Shown here piece by piece: positions 1 through 5,974 of a stretch of 6,849 bases of DNA. The notes beneath the pieces were generated by a model that saw nothing but the letters and a program-made list of their open reading frames with translations, had not been told where the DNA came from and did not search any database. The stretch lies in the NCBI GenBank assembly GCA_027435495.1, contig DAHZZC010000042.1, positions 1 through 6,849 of the forward strand. The letters are read 5' to 3'. The position numbers and the translations under genes are program-made. Positions within the stretch are counted from its first letter, which is position 1. Each line of letters begins with the position of its first letter. Source of the stretch: Planctomycetales bacterium (lineage in GTDB: Bacteria; Planctomycetota; Planctomycetia; Isosphaerales; Isosphaeraceae).

Positions 1-230
1 TGCCACGCGTTTGGATCACGGAGCAAGCATTGTTTGATCAGTTCTTTCTCATCGGGCGAGCGATCGACGTTTGGTTCCATCACCTCTTCGTTTGGTTCCA
101 TCACCTCTTCGTCATGGGGAACACTCCGAATCGTCTCGGTACTTTCCCAGGACCTGAAAGTCGGCTCGTTGGTCGTTTCGCCTGTCTCGCAGGCGCGTTC
201 AAGATCGCGTGCCATGGTCGCGGAGCTCAC
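1..230 (-). CDS. Probable ECF-type RNA polymerase sigma factor, N-terminal part (gene runs off the left edge)
   Basis: The minus strand is open from a GTG at 230 to the window edge, giving 76 codons. The last visible residues, DEKELIKQCLLRDPNAW (60-76), match the usual opening of sigma region 2.1 in ECF factors (D-x-E-L-I-x-x-C-L-x-x-D-x-x-A-W), which direct RNA polymerase to specific promoters. The GTG start is preferred because a purine-rich GGAGAGGAGG lies six bases upstream. ATG codons at 248 and 215 are alternatives; neither is as well spaced from a ribosome binding site. From the GTG start about 60 residues, many acidic or polar, precede region 2, much longer than the 10-20 usual for the family. 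Internal ATGs (residues 44 and 51) would give an ordinary length. Residues 41-54 are a perfect duplication of EEVMEPN. The remaining sigma domains lie outside the window, so the identity rests on one short motif. A short unrelated ORF remains possible. Confidence 0.6.
   Translation of the reverse strand, partial: MSSATMARDLERACETGETTNEPTFRSWESTETIRSVPHDEEVMEPNEEVMEPNVDRSPDEKELIKQCLLRDPNAW
69..110 (-). repeat. Two perfect tandem copies of a 21-bp unit, in frame in the sigma-like gene
   Basis: The unit GTTTGGTTCCATCACCTCTTC (plus strand) occurs at 69-89 and again at 90-110 with no mismatch. Because 21 is a multiple of three, the coding frame is kept. On the minus strand each copy encodes EEVMEPN. 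Perfect identity at the nucleotide level suggests a recent duplication by slippage or unequal exchange, in a part of the protein likely to be disordered. Confidence 0.95.
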
Positions 231-236
231 GTCGAG

Positions 237-246
237 CCTCCTCTCC
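237..246 (-). promoter_or_regulatory. Strong Shine-Dalgarno sequence that sets the GTG start of the sigma-like gene
   Basis: Read on the minus strand this is GGAGAGGAGG, closely matching the complement of the 16S rRNA 3' end. It is followed by six bases and then GTG at 230-228. The spacing is near ideal for GTG 230, far too long for the ATG at 215, and it lies downstream of the start of the ATG at 248. This is the main reason for choosing the GTG. Confidence 0.6.
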
Positions 247-1130
247 ATCGCTGGGTTTTCTTGCCTGCCGGGTCGTCCGAAGTTCCAGCTCCAGGACAAC
301 TTCCGACGACTCTCCGGCGGATTCCGCCGACGCTCCCTCGAATGTCACATTTGTCCTATCGCATCCGGCCGCTCTCCCGGGTCTCGCCCACCCGCAGGCT
401 GGCGACATCGAGAAAACCCCTACTGGGGCGCGCAGGGATACCGTAGGATCAGTGCCCCTCGCGGACCTGACCGAATTACCTAGGAGGGGCATCCCGCCCG
501 CATTCTGCTTCAATCGCCGTGGTCGGCGGGATCACGAACGCGTTCGGCCTCCGACCTTGCACGAGTCGAGAGACAGGCCGATTCCCATCGATCCACGGAA
601 TACCCAGGGCCCGGGCCAGTCACCCGACACCCCATCCGATCCCTCGGGAGGTCCGCCTGCTGCTTGCCAGGCGTGCGCGAACCACCTAATCCGGGCCGTG
701 GCGGTCCGGATGGCTCGTGGCCGACGTGTCGTATCGCGACTTTCACGCCATTCGCAAGGGTCTCAGGCGACCTTGCCTCGACCCGAGCGGCAGATGCCTC
801 ATACGCGGTTTCGCCCGACCACCGCATCGCAGTGGTCCGCGGCCGGAGGTTCGCCCCCATCGGCCTTGCGACCGTGAGGAGCGTACCCATCAAGACATCT
901 TTGCAATCAGGCGACCTCGCACGAACGCCTGTGCGATGTCTTCATGTCCTTCCCTCGCTGGGACGACTCCGCGCTGATAGACCGGAAACCTCACTACGAT
1001 CCAGGCCGCTCGATCTCCCCACCCGATCAAATGTCCCTCGCGGTCAGGATCGCATCACACAGAGATCAAAACGCGATTCAATTGGAAACCACATACCAGA
1101 TCGCTTGGAGATTTGTCAACGGAAACGATG

Positions 1131-1153
1131 ATATCTTCGGGCGGCAAAGATAT
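1131..1153. repeat. Perfect 7-bp inverted repeat ATATCTT / AAGATAT with 9-nt spacer
   Basis: ATATCTT at 1131-1137 is the exact reverse complement of AAGATAT at 1147-1153. The half-site centres are 16 bp apart. It is AT-rich in GC-rich surroundings and sits in the least GC-rich part of the gene-free region. The geometry would suit a dimeric regulator's operator or a weak RNA hairpin. No promoter or gene start can be tied to it. Confidence 0.4.
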
Positions 1154-1191
1154 GGTCGCTCGCGTTTCAGCTTGGAGAATATCCGGAGATG

Positions 1192-1217
1192 ACCCCCTGG
1201 ACAAGGGGTGGGTTTTT
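1192..1217 (+). terminator. Possible rho-independent terminator on the plus strand
   Basis: ACCCC at 1192-1196 pairs with GGGGT at 1205-1209 around an 8-nt loop, followed three bases later by five T residues (1213-1217). The stem is only five pairs and no plus-strand gene ends just upstream, so it could be chance or the end of an unannotated small RNA. Confidence 0.2.
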
Positions 1218-1594
1218 CCTGGAATCAACCACGATTGCTGGCGTTCTGAAATGAGTTGTGGTTCGATCAAATTAAGGCGATGTCAATCTCTCACTCCGTG
1301 ACGCGATTTCATCAAGTTGTGATGGTGGGTTGTATCAATTGAAGCCTCGCCAGCGACGGATCGGCTCTTCGGTCCCTGTTTCCGGCTCCTCTCGGTCAGC
1401 CGGCATGGCCCGCCCGAAAGAGACCCGAACCGCCGAGGGAATCCGATCGAAATCGGGTAGCTGTATCGGGTGATGGATCCCGGTCGCGAGGTAAGCGATG
1501 GGATCGATCTTGCAACGCCGCAGGATTGCCTCGATCTACTCGCGACGACGTTCATGGGAGCCGGTTCTTCAGATTGCGGGATCTCTCGGGTCGA

Positions 1595-4500
1595 TCAGTT
1601 TCCCCGAATCCATTCCAGGATTGCGCGGTAGGCCGGGTGGTCGGGTCCCGGCCATCGAGGGCCGCCGACGTGTGTCAGCCCGGTCGGGCTTTCCGGGTCG
1701 GGATCGCCCTGGCCGAGCGGGCTCATCGGCTTGACCAGGAGGGGGCTCGACTCGGGACGATCGAGATCGATCGCCGTGAGCGCCGATCGATAATTGACGG
1801 CGACCGCATTCGCGTCCGTCGCCGGCGCGATTCGAAGGATCGCGTGACTGTCGTGGCAGTCGGAGCAGGCGTAGCCGTCCTCACCGTTTCGATAGAGCCA
1901 TGGATTGACCCGATCTCGGAAGACGGCGAAGCTCGGCCGCCGGGCGGGGTCGATCGGAGCCCGGGGACGATCGATCTCGAGCATTGGACGTCGAGGCTTC
2001 TGCGCCGGACCAGCCGGCTCGCGCAGGACCTCGCGCGCCGCGAGGCGGACACCCTCTTCCGGGTCGTTCAACCGGTCGCGAACCGCCCGGAGAATCCGAC
2101 GATCGTTCGACTCCTCCGGGAGCCGAAAGAACCCGGCAAGCCGAACCGCCTGGCCTCGCGAGGCGGCCGGCAGATCGGGGCGGAGCAGGGGAAGAAATGC
2201 CGATTCACGCTCCGCGAGCGGCATCGTCGCCAGAAAGCCAAACTCCCGGTCGTTGCCGACATCGATCATCCCCGCCGGCCGTCGCGCATAGCCCCGCCCC
2301 CGGAAAAACGAGCCGTCGAACGCCGCGAGAATCCCCACTCGCTGATCCGTGCTCCCCGTACGCAGGGCGTCGAGAATCGGACCGAGAAGCACCTCCCGCT
2401 CAAATCGCTCTCGCGCCAGAAGAATTCCCGGACGCATCGCGCCGGGCAACTCGCCAACGTTCTTCTGAAGACTCACACCGCCGCCAAGATTCTCGTCCAT
2501 AAGAATATAGAGATTCTCAGACAAAGCTCGACGGATGACCGGGACGTCGGCGGCCGACATCCGATCGATAAACGCTCCGACAATTCGTTTGCAGACTTGA
2601 AGATCTAGACTTCGATAAAACCACTGGCGGAGAGTTCGGACGGCCTGCAACCTGGTGAGGAGATCAGGATCGCCAATGAGTGTGAAAAAAGGCTCACATA
2701 ATTGGGCGTTTTCGTCCATTCCGTGGAACTGATAGGCGAAGATCCGGGCGGCGCCGCGACGGATGGCGGGATCGGGCGAGCGGAGGGCCCTGGCGATTTC
2801 TGCCTGGCCGATACCGCGGTTGCCCAGATGTCGGAGGGCCCAGGCCGAGGCTCGCCAGACGATCTTGCTGGGATCGCCCAGGCGTTTGACCAGCCGATCG
2901 ACGGGCCCGGGATCGCCGAGTCGTCCCAGGCAGGCGGCGGCCGAGGCGCGGACGAGCGGCTCGGGATGGTCGAGCATCGAGCCGATCGTCTGGGCGTACC
3001 GGGCGCGATCGGCCTCGGGGATTTCCCAGAGATTCTCGAGATTTTCCAGGTTTTCGAGGGTCGAAAAAGTCCCGTGGAGTCTCGCTGGGTCCAGGTTGCG
3101 ATTGCCCCAGCCCTGGAGCGGAGCGCCTGGGCGAGGGAAGGCTTCCGAGAGGGCCATCACGGCGTATCGGGTCTCTCGCATCGGTGTGCGGAAGTTCTCG
3201 TGAGTCGTGGTCTGGATCCATCCGCCGAAATCTTGCTGCTGCGTCATGATGTATCGTAGGGCCTTCGAGACGGCCGGGTGATCGCGAGGGAGTCCGATTC
3301 GCAGCAGAGTCCAGGCGAGCTGGCCTGTCGTGTAGAGAGCGCTCGGGCCGGGTCCGGAGTCGACCTGGTTCCAGCCGCCGTCGTTGTTTTGCAGGGCGAT
3401 CAGGGCGCCGGTCTCGCGTCGGATTTTACCGGCGAATTTCTGGGGATCGATCAGCCACCAGGCATGGAGACGGTGGATTCGATCCTGGAGCGATTCCGCG
3501 CGTCGATCGGCGGCTCGCTGGCTGAGGATGCCGGCGATCCGGTCGGCGGCGCGGGCGTAGTCGTCGCGACCGGTCCGACGTGCGAGTGCTCGAAGGACCT
3601 CGCGATCTCGCCAGGCGAACTCGAATTTGCTATCGAGGGGGATCACGCCGTTGTGCTCGTCGTCGGGAAGGGTCGTCCGGTCTTCCCAGGCTGCTTTCAG
3701 GAAGGGCCCGAACCGCTCCGTGGAGCGGGTTGGCTGGCCCGAGACGCGGTCCTCAAAATCGAGGAGGAGGCCCCCTTGGAGCCCCTGCGACTGAAGTGGG
3801 ATCGCGATGAACCGTTGCCAGTACAAACCGGCTTCGCCGTAGAGCGGGGTCAGAGAGTTTGCGAGTCGATCCACCAGGTATTGCATCGCGGCCTTCGACC
3901 GGATCGGATAGCCGTTCCGGTGGGCGACAAGGTTCGCCTCAGTCGAGAAGCTCGACGCGTGGCAGGCCGTGCATCGGGTCGCGGTTTCGTGGAGGTTCCT
4001 CGATCGGACAAATCGGTTCCCCTCGCGCGGGATCTGTGCGAACCAGGCATCGCCGGCGTTGAGGATGTAGTGCATTCCGGCCTCGACCGCCTGCGAGGGG
4101 TCGTTGTACGGTGGGACCGGAAGCGATCGAGTCCGGAGGATATAATCGGGATGGTTGGCGTTGACCTCGACGAAATAGGTCCCGCGATCCAGAACCCGAC
4201 TCAGATGTTTCGAGTATCGAACACGCTCACGATCGTGGACGATCTCCATTGGATCCTTACCGCGGGTATAGGGCTCGGGGCGGCCGGTCCTGGGATCCAG
4301 CCGGAAGACCCGGAGATTCGCCGAGACGTCGCTATCGAGCAGATCGATCTGGAAGTAGACCAGGATTGGCCCGTTCTTTTCGACCTCGAACCGGAACCAG
4401 TCGAGCCCGCGCTGGCCTTCGTCGCGGTTCTCGAGGTAATCGACGTCGTCGGCCGTTCCGTGGACGTCGCGCCCGAGGACCAGGCGATTCGCGGTCGGCC

Positions 4501-4921
4501 ACGAGTCATTCGGCTCGGCCTCGATCGCCGGCTGGTCGTCGGCCTTGATGGGGATCTCTGCCCATTCGACGCGGAGGGTCAGTTCAAGGGCGTTGCGACC
4601 ATTCGATCGCGAGAGCCGAAGCGCCGCCGATCCATCGCACGCCGGTCGATAGGGCAGATAGAAATCGGGATCGCCGCCGTGCAATTCCTTCGCGAACCGA
4701 TCCGCGCCGGCGGCTTCCAGCTCGACGCGGATGCGATCTCCGATCGTGGCGGGTTGTCCGACGATCGCGACCAGGAGCCGGTAAGTCCGGCTGGCGTGGA
4801 GTTCGCCGAGCGCCATCGCCCTGGATTCGCCCGGCTTCAACGATCGGTCCTCGGCCGTGGCGACGATCGGCAACCCGATCACGAGGAGGAAGAAGGCGGC
4901 ACTTTTGCGGAAGGTCGACAT
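1595..4921 (-). CDS. Exported di-haem protein with PPC-like, squalene-cyclase-like and HEAT-repeat domains (1108 aa)
   Basis: The precursor has a signal peptide: SFRK-like basic start (R5, K6), hydrophobic core at about 8-20, and an ATA-ED cleavage site after residue 23. A beta domain (25-120) is followed by a PPC-like beta domain (about 133-263; E-x-E-P-N-D at 134-139 and GTYFVEV at 247-253). Residues 275-600 form a helical region with a c-type haem motif CTACH (317-321) and two squalene-cyclase/prenyltransferase QW-type motifs, QNNDGGW (511-517) and QQQDFGGW (561-568). HEAT-like helices cover about 640-765 and 943-967. The C-terminal part carries a second haem motif CSDCH (1019-1023), a possible Met ligand in LLVKPM (1061-1066), then HVGG and a final ILEWIRG helix, as in planctomycete cytochrome-like domains. 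The ATG start has GAGGGAG nine bases upstream. A role in periplasmic electron transfer or haem-dependent chemistry is inference; catalytic cyclase activity is doubtful, since I see no DxDD motif. The function and partner are unknown. Confidence 0.9.
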   Translation of the reverse strand: MSTFRKSAAFFLLVIGLPIVATAEDRSLKPGESRAMALGELHASRTYRLLVAIVGQPATIGDRIRVELEAAGADRFAKELHGGDPDFYLPYRPACDGSAALRLSRSNGRNALELTLRVEWAEIPIKADDQPAIEAEPNDSWPTANRLVLGRDVHGTADDVDYLENRDEGQRGLDWFRFEVEKNGPILVYFQIDLLDSDVSANLRVFRLDPRTGRPEPYTRGKDPMEIVHDRERVRYSKHLSRVLDRGTYFVEVNANHPDYILRTRSLPVPPYNDPSQAVEAGMHYILNAGDAWFAQIPREGNRFVRSRNLHETATRCTACHASSFSTEANLVAHRNGYPIRSKAAMQYLVDRLANSLTPLYGEAGLYWQRFIAIPLQSQGLQGGLLLDFEDRVSGQPTRSTERFGPFLKAAWEDRTTLPDDEHNGVIPLDSKFEFAWRDREVLRALARRTGRDDYARAADRIAGILSQRAADRRAESLQDRIHRLHAWWLIDPQKFAGKIRRETGALIALQNNDGGWNQVDSGPGPSALYTTGQLAWTLLRIGLPRDHPAVSKALRYIMTQQQDFGGWIQTTTHENFRTPMRETRYAVMALSEAFPRPGAPLQGWGNRNLDPARLHGTFSTLENLENLENLWEIPEADRARYAQTIGSMLDHPEPLVRASAAACLGRLGDPGPVDRLVKRLGDPSKIVWRASAWALRHLGNRGIGQAEIARALRSPDPAIRRGAARIFAYQFHGMDENAQLCEPFFTLIGDPDLLTRLQAVRTLRQWFYRSLDLQVCKRIVGAFIDRMSAADVPVIRRALSENLYILMDENLGGGVSLQKNVGELPGAMRPGILLARERFEREVLLGPILDALRTGSTDQRVGILAAFDGSFFRGRGYARRPAGMIDVGNDREFGFLATMPLAERESAFLPLLRPDLPAASRGQAVRLAGFFRLPEESNDRRILRAVRDRLNDPEEGVRLAAREVLREPAGPAQKPRRPMLEIDRPRAPIDPARRPSFAVFRDRVNPWLYRNGEDGYACSDCHDSHAILRIAPATDANAVAVNYRSALTAIDLDRPESSPLLVKPMSPLGQGDPDPESPTGLTHVGGPRWPGPDHPAYRAILEWIRGN
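3029..3058 (-). repeat. Short in-frame repeat encoding L-(E-N-L) x3
   Basis: The minus strand encodes LENLENLENL (residues 622-631 of the di-haem protein), three ENL units of 9 bp with silent third-position differences. It lies exactly in the linker between the squalene-cyclase-like region and the first HEAT repeats. It is likely a slippage-generated linker of variable length rather than a functional motif. Confidence 0.7.
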
Positions 4922-4950
4922 GTGGGCTGACTCCCTCGGCGTTCGACTTT

Positions 4951-4956
4951 ATTGTA
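4951..4956 (-). promoter_or_regulatory. Candidate -10 element for the di-haem gene
   Basis: Read on the minus strand this is TACAAT, five of six matches to TATAAT, 29 bases before the ATG at 4921. Transcription from it would give a leader of about 20-25 nt that still includes the GAGGGAG at 4937-4931. The -35 position has only a weak match (TTTCGA with 18-bp spacing), so this is a candidate only. Confidence 0.3.
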
Positions 4957-5001
4957 TCGACGGCCACGTCCTCCTCGAAATCGGGACGCCTCTTTCCGGG
5001 T

Positions 5002-5010
5002 TGCTAGAAT
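5002..5010 (+). promoter_or_regulatory. Candidate extended -10 promoter for uvsE
   Basis: TGCTAGAAT combines a TGn extension with TAGAAT (five of six matches to TATAAT). No good -35 hexamer is present, which an extended -10 can tolerate. The start point would fall near 5017, leaving a leader of about 25 nt that contains the ribosome binding site at 5026-5036. It would exclude the earlier in-frame ATGs at 4952 and 5009. Confidence 0.3.
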
Positions 5011-5025
5011 GTACCTGTCGCACTC

Positions 5026-5036
5026 GGAGAGAGGGA
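5026..5036 (+). promoter_or_regulatory. Ribosome binding site that sets the uvsE start
   Basis: GGAGAGAGGGA ends five bases before the ATG at 5042. The in-frame ATGs at 4952 and 5009 have no comparable site. The protein from 5042 begins MLRLGLCC, where UvsE proteins normally begin (M-x-R-L-G-Y), so both lines of evidence agree on this start. Confidence 0.7.
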
Positions 5037-5041
5037 ATCGC

Positions 5042-5974
5042 ATGCTCCGCCTCGGTCTCTGCTGTGTCTTCCGCGATCAGCCGATCAAGTTTCGAAACAC
5101 GACGGCCGCCGCCGTCGGACGGCTCGATCGCTCGGCCGGGCTTCGAAAGTTGAATGAGCTCGCCCTCGCCAACGCCGAGGCCCTTTTTGAAGCCCTCTCG
5201 TACTGCGCCGGGGTCGGGATCGGCTGCTTCCGCGTCAACAGCCAGATTCTCCCCTTGAGGACGCATCCACAGCACGGTTACGCGGTCGTTGATCTTCCCG
5301 ACGGCGGCGAGGTCATCCGCCGGTTCGAGCGGTGCGGGGCGTTTGCCTCACAGAACAGCCTTCGAACCTGCTTCCATCCCGACCAGTTCGTGGTCCTGAA
5401 CTCTCGGCGTCCCGAGGTGGTCGACGCCTCGATCCGCGAGCTGGAGTACCAGGCCGAGGTCGCTGAGTGGATCGGTGCCGACGTCCTGAACATTCACGCC
5501 GGCGGCTCATTCGGCGACAAGTCCGAGGCACTCGCCGCATTTTCAAGGAACCTCGACCGGCTCTCGGCCGCGGCAAGGTCGCGGCTGACGGTCGAAAACG
5601 ACGACACGACTTACACGCCTTCGGATCTTCTTGCACTCTGCGACTCAACCGGCCTGCCGCTCGTCTACGACGTGCATCATCATCGATGCCTGCCCGACGG
5701 CCTTGACATCAAGGAAGCGACGCGTCGAGCCCTGGCGACCTGGAACCGCGAGCCGATGTTCCACGTCTCCAGCCCAATCGAGGGGTGGGACGGACCTCGA
5801 CCCCTTCGACATCATGACTTTATCGACCCGACCGACTTCCCCGAATCCTGGAAGTCGCTCAACCTCACTGTCGAGGTCGAGGCCAAGGCGAAGGAGGTCG
5901 CCGTCCTGAAGCTGCTCTCGGATCTGGAAAGGAGCGTCACTCCGGAAGCTCGCGTCCGGCCGTCTCGGGCATGA
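5042..5974 (+). CDS. uvsE: UV DNA damage endonuclease UvsE (UVDE)
   Basis: 310 residues, close to the 301 of the Thermus thermophilus enzyme. UVDE is a metal-dependent TIM-barrel endonuclease that nicks DNA 5' of pyrimidine dimers and 6-4 photoproducts, starting alternative excision repair in the cytoplasm. Recognisable blocks are HPDQFVVLNS (112-121), NIHAGGSFGDK (150-160), TVENDDTTYT (183-192), YDVHHHRC (209-216), HVSSP (241-245) and EAKAKE (280-285). By alignment from memory, the metal ligands are kept: H75, H112, H152, E185, D210, H213, H241, H258 and E280. The position of the lysine carboxylated in the Thermus enzyme (K229, two residues before the H231 ligand) is M239 here, and the damage-probing Q-Y pair is Q115-F116. 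The gene is divergent from the di-haem gene with a 120-bp gap, and its 3' end overlaps the converging transporter gene by 38 bp. An earlier start at 4952 would add 30 residues of no family resemblance. Confidence 0.93.
   Translation: MLRLGLCCVFRDQPIKFRNTTAAAVGRLDRSAGLRKLNELALANAEALFEALSYCAGVGIGCFRVNSQILPLRTHPQHGYAVVDLPDGGEVIRRFERCGAFASQNSLRTCFHPDQFVVLNSRRPEVVDASIRELEYQAEVAEWIGADVLNIHAGGSFGDKSEALAAFSRNLDRLSAAARSRLTVENDDTTYTPSDLLALCDSTGLPLVYDVHHHRCLPDGLDIKEATRRALATWNREPMFHVSSPIEGWDGPRPLRHHDFIDPTDFPESWKSLNLTVEVEAKAKEVAVLKLLSDLERSVTPEARVRPSRA

Larger units (their letters stand above)
249..1594. other. Long region with no supportable gene
   Basis: About 1.3 kb between the start of the sigma-like gene and the end of the di-haem gene. 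Open frames of 60-220 codons occur on both strands, but they overlap one another, are rich in Arg, Pro and Ser as expected of GC-rich non-coding DNA, show no recognisable motif and lack convincing ribosome binding sites. Base composition changes along it: about 350-1000 is GC-rich, while about 1040-1340 is clearly more AT-rich and carries a 7-bp inverted repeat and a hairpin with a T-run. A 66-codon frame at 1335-1535 on the minus strand has a faint transposase-like segment. The region may be decayed coding DNA plus a control or RNA-coding segment, but the sequence does not settle this. I see no tRNA or rRNA in it. Confidence 0.5.

Noticed and set aside
280..286. GGAACTT on the minus strand, a match to the -35 element of sigma-E-type promoters, upstream of the sigma-like gene
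   Set aside because: No matching -10 element occurs 16-17 bp downstream, and a 7-base match is easily found by chance. Autoregulation cannot be claimed.
417..428. CCCCTACTGGGG mini-hairpin
   Set aside because: Four base pairs with no T-run and no gene ending nearby; not a credible terminator.
30..446. Plus-strand frame of 138 codons across the 21-bp repeat
   Set aside because: The minus-strand frame through the same repeat gives a sigma-region-2-like sequence and a strong ribosome binding site; the plus frame gives neither.
607..617. GC-rich palindrome GGCCCGGGCC
   Set aside because: Such palindromes are frequent in DNA this GC-rich, and no promoter, gene end or second copy is associated with it.
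209..877. Overlapping open frames on both strands (plus 209-877; minus 199-513 and 510-893)
   Set aside because: Their translations are rich in Arg, Pro and Ser with no familiar motif, they overlap one another, and the left ones conflict with the sigma-like gene and its ribosome binding site.
1526..2608. A 360-codon open frame on the plus strand
   Set aside because: Arg-rich, without motifs, and antisense to the C-terminal third of the di-haem gene, where the minus-strand frame has a clear cytochrome-like domain.
3278..4930. A 550-codon open frame on the plus strand
   Set aside because: It is exactly antisense and in codon register with the di-haem gene. Stops in this frame would require TTA, CTA or TCA codons in that gene, which are rare at high GC. 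Its translation has no recognisable domain, while the minus strand has a signal peptide, haem motifs and HEAT repeats.
4952..5041. Upstream ATG at 4952 as the start of uvsE
   Set aside because: It adds 30 Arg-rich residues unlike the family, lacks a ribosome binding site, and lies before the candidate promoter.
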